A stretch of 64,000 nucleotides of DNA from Psococerastis gibbosa (GCA_963971405.1 OZ020489.1:13454001-13518000), one strand, 5' to 3'; shown: positions 45,340-58,230, counted from the stretch's first letter. The notes: generated by a model not told the origin, from the letters alone. Made by a program: numbers and translations.

Positions 45340-47030
45340 TATCCATTTCATAAACAAAGCCCTGCGTCTCGTACCTGTTCCGTATTTGACTTGTATTATT
45401 TCAAATAATTGCAGTTTTACCTATTTCTGGCGCTTTACTGTCAAATTAAGTGTTTAGCTTCTGACTAAAGTGCATTTCATTACAAAATTTTGAGGTTTTT
45501 CTTCCCTGTGGGGCACGTAAAATTGTTCTAAAAGGTATGTTTTTAATTGCTTCATGCACAAATTTTAGACCTAATGTAATTGTAATTTTTGGTTTAGTCA
45601 ATAGTGTAAGCATGTCTACGCGTATACTATACCCTTCTATCGATTTTTACTGTACCATTGCGGTTTAAAACATATATTACGAACCCTCTGCAAAGACATT
45701 TCCAGGCCAGTCACGTGACCCCCTCCGGTTTGGCCTTAAGAGCTAATTGAGTCCCGTATTTTCCGCACTAAGTCAAATTTGTCAGGACATTTCAATAGTA
45801 GTCATAAATGAGGTGTTATAGTATAAAACATGTTCCTCTCCATTTTGATATATTATAGTGTTTTTTCGTGGTTAACACCAATTGGCCACAGTTTTGGGAC
45901 TCCTTCAACCTGTCATCTGACCGTTATTTTCTATAAATCTAGCGCAACAACTGTGACCGATAAAATTGGGGGTTAGTGACGGCTACAAAATGTACATTAT
46001 AGCGTACAAGAATATTTTTCAGGTTTATGACACCCTATTTGGACGTAATTATACAAAAGGCAACCAACCCTCAGAAGTTGATTATTGAGAAATTAATTTT
46101 TTAAATATTATGCAACATTCTTATTCTGTGGATATGTGGGATAGTTGAAGTATAATGCCACGTACGGTAACATAATTTTTGTGGCATGGTTGGTTTTTGC
46201 AGAACACAGAATCTTTCCTTATGAATCCAAACCTGTTATAATCCCCAAAATGATTTTTGGTGGGTTGGTAGCCTTTTGCATAGTAACTACGTCCATTTAT
46301 GGCTCTTCGATAGATTCATGAGAAATTTGACTTTACGCAAATGATTGAAAGTAAGGGGCACCATTTGCCCCTAAGACATAGATTTCAAAATAATTTGTGG
46401 CGAATGATGCCCTATTTTTTTAAGAATATTTGTTCTGAGTTTTGAGGCTGCAGAATGAGGAAGTACCTAATTAATTTCACCCAAAAGACACAGTCGTCAT
46501 TTGCTTACACAATATTTTGAAATCTCTACGTCAACGGTGTGATCAGTCCCTAAAAGCATTTATTAGTTAACTTGCAGTACCGTAGGCTAGTTTAAAATAA
46601 CACATTGAAACTAAAGTGTGTTTAAAATAGTGCCGTAATGCCATGTAAGAAAATGTAATTTGTAACATATCGTAGAGGAATGTATTGCCGTCTACAATAT
46701 CACTTTAACTGTAAATAATATACTTTCGCTGTATAGTTTAATAGTGTAAAAAAACATGAATATTAAATAATATATTTAATGACAAATAAGTATTATTTTT
46801 ATTTCTAAGCACCATTATAACTGTTTTATTCATACTCCACATGAAAACAAATTTGGCTCCAGACATGATGTAAAATAAAATTGCTCTAGTTTTTTTACTA
46901 GGCTTAGCATAACACCAACGAAAAAACATAACTTACCTTGCGCATTATTTAAAAATCATTTTAACGTTCTAATAAGGCCCTGTACACACGGACGATTCGG
47001 AACGCGCAAAACCGTTTTGGTCATTGTTGT
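45340..47030. other. No feature recognised
   Basis: Non-coding A+T-rich sequence. The short open frame at 46738-46929 has no support. Confidence 0.4.
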
Positions 47031-47034
47031 AAAT

Positions 47035-47269
47035 GAAGACCACAGGGGAAGAATGATAAGCGACCATAAAAGTAAGTTTCGAGAAAAATAGATTTTAAGA
47101 TTTCACACTCATCGTTTTTCCAAGGCCACGGTGTATCTTTGTAGTTTCATTGCTTTTGCCAATTCTAAATGCATCGTTGGATTTCTCAGGAAAAACTACG
47201 GGAGAAAAGTGTTAGCTTGGCAAAAGTGACTTTTTTTAAACATTGATCATTCTTCCCCTGTGGTCTTCT
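47035..47269. mobile_element. MITE with 23-bp terminal inverted repeats
   Basis: The left terminus GAAGACCACAGGGGAAGAAT and right terminus ATTCTTCCCCTGTGGTCTTC are exact complements, and the match continues a few bases inward. 235 bp in length. The interior is not palindromic. Confidence 0.75.
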
Positions 47270-48675
47270 AATGCTTAGTTCGAAAACCACTGAGTCAACT
47301 TCAGAAGATTTCTGGCGTGAAGCCGACCGCACGCCGGTGCACGGGTTTTATTCAATCTTCGAAAGTTGCAACTCTAGCCATTTGCTACAATGACAATACG
47401 TTCGTGAATCACGCGTCTGTTTGCACTAACTCGCACATTGCAAAACAAAGCAGCATTTGAATTGTTTTATGATGCAAAAGGGCAAAAAAATGTTCCACTT
47501 ACGTCTAACATATGCAACAATGAACTGCAATAATTATTAATCTCTGTTGCTAAACAATTTGTAACTTATTGCTTATTTCCCCTTTAATTCCCTTAGGCTA
47601 ATTTACAATCATTGCGGTTTATTTAGGATAATTTACACTTATTCGTGGATATGTTATGCTTTAGCGTTGGTGGTACGGCTACAGTTCGTTCTACTTCGTT
47701 TAACTTAAGGTAATATGGAGCTTAGGCTAATATACAGTGTTAGATTAGCGTAAATACATTTTCCCTGTAAAGCCTACCAACCTAATTTAGTTATAATAAA
47801 TTATTGCCTCCTAGTACATTTTAGGTACCAATTAATTTATGACGTATGTTAACGGGATTTAGCCTACTGGAATAGCCTAATAAGCGGAAGATTCCTAATA
47901 AGCTTCCTTTTTAACCTACAGTATGTAGGTACTTTATTAGTAGGTACCTATACATAAGTAGTCTATCAGAAGTATCGCATTGCACAATAGCACATATGCA
48001 ATCTGTTAATTAAATCAATGTACAATATTTACAGAAAATATGCAAGCCTAAATATTGTTATTAGGCCTATTTTGGACTTTGCATGCTCAGGGCAATTTTA
48101 TTTGTTTAAGTGGGCTGTGCTACGTAAACCATGCTCTACACAAGCTAATAATGTAAACTGCTAGTTTGGCATGATGAGCATCTTTTAGACTGTAAACAAA
48201 AAAATTACATACTGGCATGGATAATGGCCGCTCCATCATCATGAGGGACTTGTAGGAATTTCTTCATGATGGCTGGGGTTCCATAGGTTGACTATATTCC
48301 AAACTACAAGCGATAATTGACAAGCTGAGACAAGCTTACCATTGACGCAATAAAACAGGCGAAAGCATGACTTAACCAAACACATGTATACGAGTCTAAG
48401 TAGCTCTAAAGACAAGCGACTGAAATGATGTTTATGTCAACAGCTCGGCAGAGGACAATGAGGGACATGATTAGAAAGAGAAATTAGAGGGAGGAACTGT
48501 TGGTGGAGAGGAAAGAGGAATACGAGAAGAAGACTCATGTGTTTCGGAAACGCCTAGAGAATGGATAACAACAATAACACAAATGGATTTAAATTTAGCA
48601 TGTTATAGCTAGAAAGCGCGTGTTAGTACAAAACTGTGACCATTGAGTATATTTTTTTTTTTTAGTGACATGTGT

Positions 48676-48756
48676 CATTTAATCAGGGACGGACCCAGCC
48701 CATGCGGGGGGGGGGGGGGGGCAGCTATCCCCCCTGTGTCCGTCCCTGCATTTAAT
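48676..48756. mobile_element. Very short hAT MITE (65 bp) with 8-bp target duplication
   Basis: The element 48684-48748 has termini CAGGGACGGACCCAG and CTGTGTCCGTCCCTG around a run of about 16 G. CATTTAAT occurs on both sides (48676-48683 and 48749-48756). The 8-bp duplication and CAGGG terminus point to hAT mobilisation. Confidence 0.88.
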
Positions 48757-49195
48757 GAAGGTTTAGCATGGTATAGATGGAAAGGAAGCCTTGTTTCACT
48801 AGTTGCCTAACTCAAACATTGCAGAAAAAAGTTTTTTTCATTTGTTAAAACTGCATAGTATCGAAAATGCAGGATATCAATTGCGCAATGCGATAATTTG
48901 TGAGCTGGGTAAGTTTGGTAAGTAAGGATCTTACAGATGCCTATTTAGATCATCGGTAGGACTCCTTGTAGGGCAGTGAATGACCAGCTTTGTGGAAACC
49001 TCATTGTACAGTCATATCTACATTCCTATCATGTTTATGTTAACTTATGGCCTAAGGTAACAGATACAATCGCCATACAGTATATGCATTTAGAAAATCA
49101 TAAAACATTACGAGTATAGTGAACTAACATTCGTAAACAAACGAGTGCAGGATCTTTCAAATTCAGCTTGCCACTTGGCGAGAGCTGCCCATAAA

Positions 49196-49226
49196 AAATA
49201 TATAAGATATATATATATATATATAT
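49196..49226. repeat. (AT)n microsatellite
   Basis: An uninterrupted run of about 10 AT units, bordered by imperfect ATATAAG repeats. Confidence 0.8.
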
Positions 49227-49369
49227 CAATGCCATTAACAACCAGTTCAACATAGAATTGATCTGCGCTGTCGCCAAAAAGCCATTCAGTACCGATATGG
49301 ACAATGTTTATTATATGGGGACATACATAGGCCTACATTAGTGCAGACACAAACCATTTTCCTTCTTTA

Positions 49370-49860
49370 TATGCCTCCTATCGCAAAGATTGGCGATCAA
49401 CACGGCTATTTAGACCTTGGAGACTGCTGCTGTGAAAAGTGAAGCCGTGTTATTTCTTGACAAACCAATGACGCCATGATGTTCTTCTTCTACTGGGAGC
49501 CACCAGTCCTTCTATCTTTTCTCGGCTTATAACATGCAGAAAGCTGTATTTTTTCGTTCCTTATGGAAGTATATTCGTGTCCGTTTCTTAACCGTCAGAA
49601 GCAACTCGGCTTATGCATCCATTCGCCTCAGGACCTCGGCATTGGGGACCGGATCTTTCCAAGATATGCGTAGGATTCGTCTGTATATTCAAATTTCAAT
49701 TGCACTGATTCTGTTCTACGCATAGCTTGGGGTCAATCATCCATCCCTCCAAACATAAAAAACAATGGGAACACAAAACATTTCACCGTTCTCAATTGAA
49801 GGTTTGCACATTCCGACATCAAAGCACTCTCAGCATTTTCACAGTCAAATATGACCTATT
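49370..49860 (-). pseudogene. RTE-like LINE C-terminal remnant
   Basis: Reading the minus strand with frame changes gives pieces in the order LRTVKCFVFPLFFMFGG, then RSGPQCRGPEANG, then KYSFLHVISREKIEGLVAP and SRRRTSWRHW. These resemble the end of RTE-clade ORF2 (YG.ETW..., ...KYRLLQLI..GKIEGRR.PGRRR.SWL). Several stops and shifts. No boundaries were identified. Confidence 0.6.
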
Positions 49861-50059
49861 ATTCACAAACATCCATAGGTGAGGATTCTATCAAGCATCA
49901 GCCACTTCCAGGCACTGGAAGTAATGTTTATCATTATCAAATTGTTCAGCACTTTCCCTCAGAAGAGTTAGAAGAAGGTGGACGTCGGTCCAAACCAGTG
50001 CTGAGGGGCGTCTTGTCACTCGTAGTAGAATAGTCCGAGATTTTCCTTTCGTTCCCATG

Positions 50060-51180
50060 TATTAGCTGAAAATATTTAAAAAAAAATTATGTAGTAGCGA
50101 AGATAGGTAGGCATAAAATAGAATAGATGGCGCGATATATATAAGCTAACTAATGCTGATAGCGGTAAAACATCTTTTCCTACAAAATGGTAGATGTTAT
50201 GGGTTGATTATAAGGCTCCCATGCAGTGTCTCTATATATCCCACTGTCATCAATTTTATTGTGCGTCATTATTCGCCAATCTTTTAGACTACTAATGCAT
50301 ATAGGCTCCTAGAAGTGATAAAAGACTTGTAACGGCGGCTGATGAGAGGGCAATTCCCAGACTATTAAAATGTGATAGAGAGAACTGCACCATGTAATTA
50401 GGGTAAGTCTATTTACAGTGTATTATAGTATATACTGTATACAGGATGAATCATAAGCTCTTTTATTGAGTACAGCCGCCTACTGTATGGTATAAATTAA
50501 ATAAAAAATTAAAACTAATCGATTGTGGTGTGGTCCATGGGTGGGCATTACCCTATGGTGACCAGATTCTGAGAACTTCGTGGGGGGGGGGGGGCGGAGA
50601 TAATAAACCAATCATCAAATTCATGGCACCGCACCTCTGCCACCCTCAGACACTTCTTTAGACTGCGACGAAATTTCCTTTGAGAGTCGCAGTTTTAAAC
50701 GGTTTTAAGCTATAAACAAGTGTCGCCTGCTTATAATTTACTTTAATTTTGTATTAAAAAGAGCATTCTTACTAGTGGGTGTGGACAAATTCTGTTAAAA
50801 CGGGATAAATCGGAGTTCCGATAGGATTGCTCGGGACAACGGGACATTCACTTAAAAAACGAGACTGTCCCGTTCAAAACGGGTCGTCTGATGACCTTAC
50901 ATTACCCACTGTTGGCTTCGGGCTTCCTCTTAATATTTTTAACCCGCCATGGCTGTATGTGAACCCACAATACAAAAAAAAAATATTTTTTAACTTAACA
51001 AAACATATTTTTTTGCAGGCTTACCTTTATAATACATTTCTCGGTGCATGGATGGACATTTCTTTCCCTGAAAGTAAAAAAAAAAATCTTACATAGAGCT
51101 ACACTACTACTGTTTATTGTACTACTACTAAAAAGTAGACTTTTTAGCTTTTTAGCTGTAGTTCTACGGTTGTTGCCCAG
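50060..51180. other. No gene recognised
   Basis: A poly(G) run is at about 50581-50594. An A-rich stretch at 50970-51090 contains no supported frame. Confidence 0.4.
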
Positions 51181-51189
51181 CCTCCCTGT

Positions 51190-51310
51190 TTTGAAAGAGT
51201 CTGCCCTTAGGGTGCCTCAAGTTAATACACCAAGACTCACTCCCCCGCCAGGCTGACAGGGTTGTTTAAAGTAGAAATGCTGAAAGCAGGCGTTGGAAAA
51301 CAAACAAACA
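51190..51310. repeat. Dispersed repeat R2, 3' end copy
   Basis: AGTCTGCCCTTAGGGTGCCT and GCCAGGCTGACAGGGTTG, then GTAGAAATGCTGAAAGCAGG followed by AAACAAACAAAC, match the ends of the copies at 30375 and 40754. Confidence 0.65.
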
Positions 51311-53080
51311 ACATTTACAGTGTTTCTAAGAATGAATATACAATTATTAATTATTCGCAAGGACGATGACAACCCTTTTCTTGTAGTACAATACAAAACG
51401 TTCTTAAACACCTGATAAGTTGACAAATTTCGAGCGTACAATGAAACTCAATAGATATTAATGTCGAAATTATCGATTTGTATATTATCTGTCAACTGCG
51501 CTCAGCTGCTCAGTGATAAATGACCTAGGAAATTACCAGCACTTCCACGAAGCTTCTACTTCAATTAAAATCATATCCAATTTCTTTGAATGGTTTTCAG
51601 TTACCTTGCTTACCTACTATGAGCCTTTTTATGTTTTTAGGCTAATTTGTAGGCGCATCCAATTTTTAATTAAAAAATAAATAAGAAATATTTTCATAAA
51701 AAAATTAGATCTACCTACTAAGTTGTAGGCCAATCAATTAAACGAGCTGTAACGAGCTATATATATACAGCTATCCATGCAGGTTTTATTATTAATTATT
51801 GTAATAATTTATTATTTAGTTGAAAGTTTTATTACTTTTGGGGTATATAGAAGTTACAACCTATTCACAATCCAGTGTTTAAGTGGGAAAATTCGTGGAT
51901 AATGTAATTGAGGAGGTTGTTTACAAACATGGCCAACTCCTAGTTGTAGAATTTTTCAGGAGAGCGGATTTTCTGTTGAAAATTGCATGAAGTTTATAGC
52001 TAACCCTAGACTTCTCAGCGCTTCTGGGCGCAATCTGTTTGCTTTTGTCACTTCATTTTTCAACGTGCAGGTGGACATTAAAATTTTCTGCAAGCTTGGA
52101 TCAAAACCCCATTTTGTGAAAAAACGGAGTTGGCCACGTTTGTAACCAAGCTCCTCAATATATAAGTAGAAAAATCGAAATAAAAAATAATGAAATAAGC
52201 AAAAGTTTCATTGCAGGTATTTAATTTTATTTTGTAATGACTTTCCCTTCCACTGCGGCAACCAACCCGACTTTTTTTAAATACTGTACGGGTATGTTAA
52301 AAATTGTTTAATTTCGACCATCCCTAAACTAGATTAGGTAAACCGTTAAGGTTGGGTATTGTATTAGTGATTATATATAGGTTTTCATTTATGTATATTT
52401 TTATTTGTAGTCTTGACGCTGCCGAGCACATACTTTATCTCTACCTGTACTGTACTGTACCTCTACTGTATTGTACTGTATGTAGTTATAATGTAATGGC
52501 CTAATATATCATTTCATTTCATTGAGAGGTATAGGCAGATGTGTAGGTAAAGTATAAGTTCCCGTTTTTCACTTACCTCATTTTTAGATGGAAATTCAAT
52601 ATTAGTCCTAACAGTTCTATGGTGCAATGATTGCTGTGGCCTAATATTATTGCCAAGTGGTGCCTTAGGAGTCTCTTTGGAGCCTTGTTGTAGTTGCCGC
52701 AGTATGTACAACTGTGAAAAAGAGGTGTCTATAGTATATATAGATACAAACATACATATACATCAGACCAGGCCCGTACTGAGGATTTTATTTGCGGAGG
52801 GGGGGGGGGAGGCAAGAACAAAAATTTTTTAAATTTTAATTTTAGTAGTTTCATTTCGACCACGGCCCATCAGCCCGGATTCTACTGGTTCTTCATTCGA
52901 CTCCGGCCGTGAAAGCCTTTGCTGTTACATTAAATTTTAGTAGTTTCAGTTAAAACTCTTACATTATTTATTATTTTTTAAAATCAAATTTTGGGGGTAC
53001 GGGCCTACACCAGACGACACATCGAACACTGTGTGTATCGAAATTATTCATTTCCCCTAAGAAAGGAGGGGGACTGAATT
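51311..53080. other. No gene recognised
   Basis: A+T-rich sequence. A short repeated CTGTACTGTAC motif occurs at about 52445-52480 and a poly(G) run at about 52798. Confidence 0.4.
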
Positions 53081-53088
53081 TCAGTAGA

Positions 53089-53300
53089 ATGACGGCTCGA
53101 TCAACCGCAGCTCTGGTTACTGGTCATGGTCCTTCCAGAGCCCACATGGCCATACTGGCCCATGGAGGTACTACCACCTGCCGGCACTGCAATAAGTCCG
53201 AGGAAACCGCGCAACACGTGGTTAGGCACTGTCCACCGCTGAGGCAGGCACGGTTAGACTGTCCTGTCTTGGGGCTGCCTACATCTACCTGGTTGATCTG
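53089..53300 (+). pseudogene. Non-LTR retrotransposon ORF2 C-terminal zinc-motif fragment
   Basis: The frame TARSTAALVTGHGPSRAHMA and CRHCNKSEETAQHVVRHCPP matches the region after RNase H in I/R1-type LINEs: the TGHG...H segment and a CxxC...H...C motif. It lacks the RNase H domain and flanking structure; its orientation is plus, unlike the other RNase H remnants here. Confidence 0.7.
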
Positions 53301-53618
53301 ATTGACTTGCCATTGAAGGCCATAGCTGTCTTTGCTAAGAGGGTTAAGCTGCTGTTTTTCAACAGTTGATTAACAGGCAATGGTCATAGTATGAATGATT
53401 GGGATACTCTAATGTAATCCCAATAATAATGTTGTTCAAAGGGTCCCAAGACCTATGCTCGCTCAACTCTCTAAATAATAATAAATAATAAAAGAAATAA
53501 TAATAATTTTGGAGGCTCAGTAATAAGCAGTTAACTAAACGTTTGGAAGTCACATTGACCACGGCTCATCATATACCACTGCTTCGTCCGCAGACTCCGG
53601 TCATGAAAGCCCTTGTTA

Positions 53619-54018
53619 GGCGGGGATTCCACCGACCAGCTAGGGCTAAATACAAAAACGGTGACGTGGTAGCAGACGTTCAAGACTTAGGCGGGGTTTC
53701 CACCGACCTCGCATTGCACAATGCAAATGACATTGACGGAAATTTGAATTTTTCTTTTTATAGAAATCTATTAAAATGTTTGTACTTAACATATCCCATG
53801 ACGCCATTTTTCAATTTTAGTTTGTTTGTCTGTGATTTTACTGTATGATCATTGATCAATTATTTTCACTGTGGCATATAGAGGAAAACAAACATTTCCG
53901 TCAATGTCATTTGCATTCTGCAATGCGAGGTCGGTGGAAACCCCGCCTAAGTCTTGAATGTCTGCTACCACGTCACCGTTTTTGTATTAAGCCCTAGCCG
54001 GTCGGTGGAATATGCGCC
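53619..54018. mobile_element. Palindromic MITE family P, copy D (nested palindrome)
   Basis: 400 bp. TTA precedes the left end; the right flank is TTC, so the duplication has one mismatch. The outer arms GGCGGGGATTCCACCGACCA and GGTCGGTGGAATATGCGCC pair. The core GACGTGGTAGCAGACGTTCA and TGAATGTCTGCTACCACGTC flanks an inner palindrome (53690-53947) with termini GGCGGGGTTTCCACCGACCT and AGGTCGGTGGAAACCCCGCC, a perfect family terminus. It is the closest relative of copy C. Confidence 0.87.
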
Positions 54019-54509
54019 TTCTGTCTGATTCTGCATTATGCAGACTGCGGTCTACCGCAAAATACAACAATCCATCCAAAGAACAACCACAAAAACATTC
54101 ATCCTACCAGACCATTTAACCGTTTGCCAAAAACCAGCAACCGCACTATAAAAGAGAGGAGGGGGGGGGGTGGAGAAAATATAGCTGCAAATAGACCGAA
54201 GAATAAACGTAATAGTGCAAGTTCTTGACAAACGAGCGTTAATTCACACACATGCTGACCTAACCCCCCCCCCTCACAATTAAAAGTGATTAATGTCCAT
54301 TTGCTTTTAGAAAGCCCTTGTATGGAACGAGACACAACAGCCAACTACAACAATAAGGTTGTGTTGAGCGAGCTCCCTAATAAAAACAATGCATTGGCCG
54401 TTTGGGGTATTTGATTGGGGGGGGGGGGGAGAGAACTGGCTTGTGTCGCCAAATGGTTTCCCGCAAAAGTAGTGCATACATAATCATCATGTTAAAATTA
54501 GAAATAACT

Positions 54510-55722
54510 GCAGCCCGATCATGGTGATTTGGGATTAACATAATACTGGGGTTTATATAATACCGAGGTTTATTTTTTAATACCGCAGCAGCCTGATCGA
54601 GGCGATTATATTGCCGGGGTTAAATAAATACCCTAGGATTATAACTGTAGTCTAAACAAACAAATTTTGAATAGCACTTTCCATTATAATATTATCTTGT
54701 TTACATTTTTATTACCAGGAGATTAAACAAATACCGGTATTATAATCGCCTCGATCAGGCTGCTGTAAATTTAGTTATGTGGCGTTCTACGATAGCTCAG
54801 TAAATAAAATAAAGTACCTAACTCACTACAGGGGCGTATCCTAGGCTAATAAACTAATAACAACAGGGACTTCAAATTACGTCCCTGAAGGTTTAGGTAC
54901 CTATGAAAACAGTGGACTGTATGAAAATATGATTATTTATAAGAGAATTAAGCGAATAAGCCTACCGTATTCTGCTTACTCGGTGGTGGTGTAGTACAGT
55001 AGGTAGACCTATTATAATATGTATTGTTTAGTGTGGTGCTGTAAGGTGTCTGGGTGTATGTATTTTAAGTGAATAGGCTACGCTACTTATCTACATCAGC
55101 AGCCTGTTCGAGGCGATTATAATACCGGAGTTAAATAAATACCCTAGGATTATAACTGTAAACAAACAAATTTTGAATAGCACTTTCCATTATAAAATTA
55201 TCTTGTTTTTATCTTTAATACCAGGGGATTAAATAAATACCGGTATTATAATCGCCTCGATCAGGCTGCTGGAGTCCGTGGCTTGCAAAGTATCCGCAGG
55301 AATCCCAGCAGGACCGAGCACAATAAACACCGTATAATAATATAAAATAACAGAAACACGAATGGCACTATAACCACAACTAGACTAATTAAATTCAATT
55401 ATATAAACAATAGGCAAATAAATACGGAACCTATTGGAGTCGATGCAAAATTAAGACCGAAGTTAAATGCGGGGATGAGTACCTAGCCGATTTTAGGGGA
55501 AGGTATCTGCGTCAACAACCCGCGACTATATTTAGCTTGTGGAATGCGAGGCATTCACGGACAAGAGATGTTAGTGTCTACATCTAAGGGAGAAAAATTA
55601 AAAACTCACCAAAAATATTAATTTATCAATTTGAATTTCCCGCGTATTTTGCATTCATTTGTTTAAAATAGTGGAATAAACCCTGGTATTATAATAATCC
55701 CAAATCGCCATTATCGGGCTGC
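54510..55722. mobile_element. TIR element containing two smaller related MITEs
   Basis: The outer termini GCAGCCCGATCATGGTGATT and AATCGCCATTATCGGGCTGC are inverted, continuing with GGGATTA...TAATACTGGGGTTTAT. Inside lie two copies of a 175-180 bp MITE, at 54586-54765 and 55097-55271, with termini CAGCAGCCTGATCGAGGCG and CGCCTCGATCAGGCTGCTG. Their termini are a diverged form of the outer one. No transposase and no clear target duplication. Confidence 0.75.
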
Positions 55723-56386
55723 TGGGAATACTCTTTTTTTCCCTTTAGTTAGGCTCAGTAGGTCTTGGGAGTAATTGACATACAGTAGCTTGTGGAAGCC
55801 CAATGCTTTTTTTAGTGGCTAGTCTTAGCATATTTAGCCTAATACAATTGTTGGTCTGCTGGAAGTTGGCAACTATGCGAGACGGTTGTTCGGCAGCTTC
55901 GCTATTGTAAACTGTTGGACTTGAATATACATACACCAAATATTGTTTATTCGATTGACTTAAAATCCGGTGGGCTCTAAAGCAGATGGAAATAAAATAT
56001 TTATGGTTTGGCTGAATTTTTTTTTGTTGAATGTCAGCTCTCTCTCATACAGAGACTAATAAAAACAATGCAGCATTTGACCCGGAAAGGGACTTGATTG
56101 GGGAGCTCTATTTAACAGGTTGGCGAACAATATACACCTCGGGGGCATCCCCTGTTGTGGAAACTAAACACTGAAATTATTAGTTGCCTGCTGTTTCAGC
56201 AGTGATTGACTGTGATTCATTCATGAATGCCACTGCTGAATGCTACTGACGGCAATGCTGCTGATTTTCTTTTGTTTTGGGGCCCGATCTCGGACAGATA
56301 TTTAAGAGGACTGACGTCTATTATATTCTCAATTCTGAGTATATTAATTTTCAAGTCAGACTGCTGCTAAATGGAATGGAATTGGC
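55723..56386. other. No feature recognised
   Basis: Non-coding sequence with no repeat or gene that I can support. Confidence 0.4.
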
Positions 56387-56458
56387 ACAAGCCAATCGAC
56401 AAGCCAATCGACAAGCCAATCGACAAGCCAATCGACAAGCCAATCGACAAGCCAATGG
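56387..56458. repeat. 12-bp minisatellite, six units
   Basis: ACAAGCCAATCG is repeated six times, the last unit ending GG. The right edge continues GGCTTGCGCCATTG, partly complementary to the unit and to GGAATTGGC on the left. The plus frame would read QANR repeats, but no gene surrounds it. Confidence 0.95.
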
Positions 56459-56896
56459 CTTGCGCCATTGATACTAATTTCTTTGGTTCGGACTGTGTTT
56501 TCTTCTTACCTCCTGCATACTAATATAAATAGGTTTATTGAGTATAATCCAAACTGCTGTCTCCCAACAGCCAGGATGTGTTGTAGAGCCTTCGTAGGTC
56601 ATGTATTGCGAAGTGTCTGGAAGCATCAGCGGTATTGACAAATGCCTGATGTGTGTATATGAACCTGTAATTAAACAAGTACTTGCAAATATACAATAAT
56701 AATCAAATGAAAATAACTGAAGCGTTGAAGGAATAAAGCGAGAAGAACTCTTCTCTGATACCCAGAGGCAAGCGAGACTAGAGACACCTAGTGGACAACC
56801 GCAACACTAAGCTACCTCCTGATAGACAAGTGGCGCTGTTTTTCGTCGCAGAAATATGTTGAATTTTATAGCCCTTCCACAAATAGGTTACCTTAT

Positions 56897-57252
56897 GAGT
56901 ATATGCTACGTAGAAAAATGGCACCCCAAAATTAAATACTTCTAATTTTTTATTTTGATGAACTCACCAAGTTATTAAAAAAATTTCTCAGCTTCGTGCA
57001 TCATATAATCGGGTATTTTCAGTTTTCGGTTTTGTAGTTCTTCTAAAAATCCCAGAATACGCGAAATTTTAGTCCTGTTTGGTATTTATGAAAGTACTAA
57101 GATACAAAAAATTTAAAATTCCTATTATATGAAGCATGAACTACAACTTCCATGAGCCAAATCTTTAATGAATTGCTTTGTTAATTAAAAAAAATAAAGT
57201 AAAAAAACAACAACAAATTTTGGGGTGCTCATTTTCTACGTAGCATGTCCTC
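56897..57252. mobile_element. MITE family M1, copy 3
   Basis: The termini GAGTATATGCTACGTAG and CTACGTAGCATGTCCTC are inverted. The interior (GCACCCCAAAATTAAATACT, CAGAATACGCGAAATTTTAG, ATGAGCCAAATCTTTAATGA) is collinear with the copy at 11233-11630. Confidence 0.8.
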
Positions 57253-58230
57253 CGTACGAATGAGCCCGCATATGCTTTCCAATTTATCAATTAGAATAAG
57301 TACTGTAGTAGTTCCTTGGTAGATAATTGTCAGAGGGTTGTATTTCGGTTGCCTCGACTTTCCCTATCCCAAAAGCATTGAATTGATCGATGGGACGGTT
57401 GCATAGTCGAGAATGGGCAGTCCAATATACTAAGTAGCCTGCGATACAACACAGTAACAGTGGCGGGGTATGCAATGCTATGTATTGGGTCATGAATTAT
57501 CTTACTGTTTCTTTTATAAAAAAAATTAGAAAGCAGCGATAAAAAGGTTCTGGAAACAAAATATTTTTAGACATTTTAATGGAGATTGAGTCATTTTATT
57601 TATTTTTTTGCCCCCGAACCAAACACCCCCCCCCCCTAAAGATTTGAAGAGTTAACACTAGATAGAATTGGAGGTTTCATTAATGAATTTACACAATACA
57701 ACAAAGCGCGGGAAATTTAAACTAGATATAATAAATCTTATTTTAATGCTTATAATAGTGTATTAAAAAAAACATTCAAATAAACCCGCGAAAAGCAATC
57801 GATTTAATCGACTCGTACACCTGCCCCCCCCCCCCCTCTCTGGATACAATCCTTGCTGCGCCCATCATGTTTGTACATGCTTCAAAACGATACAATCCTT
57901 TATTTTAGTGATAAGTAATCCTTTTTTATACAGTACAGTAATATAAGAAAGATTATGCGTAATATGTTACTCTACGTAGATAGAGTGGCAAAATAATGTT
58001 AGAGGAATCGGCAGCAGGATCATAACGGATCAACAGGTGGCCCTCCTAACCACTCTGCTCTTCGCACGAAAAATTAATATCCAAACTTTTCCTTTTTTTT
58101 TCAAATTGGGCTACATTCAAATTTGGCATGTTTGAAGTGCAGTAGCCAAACAGCCTGATGCCTGTGATATACAGTACTATTAGGTACCGTAGTAACTGGC
58201 CCAAAGTGGCCCAAAGGTGATAGCGTGCTT
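57253..58230. other. No gene; poly(C) tracts
   Basis: C-runs occur at about 57628 and 57823. Otherwise A+T-rich sequence with an S1 fragment at 58212-58236. Confidence 0.4.

Noticed and set aside
49851..50033. 60-residue plus-strand frame at 49.85 kb
   Set aside because: It abuts a decayed RTE-like LINE on the other strand and has no independent support.
56277..56471. Gene encoding QANR repeats
   Set aside because: The frame is a translated 12-bp minisatellite without surrounding coding sequence or splice sites.
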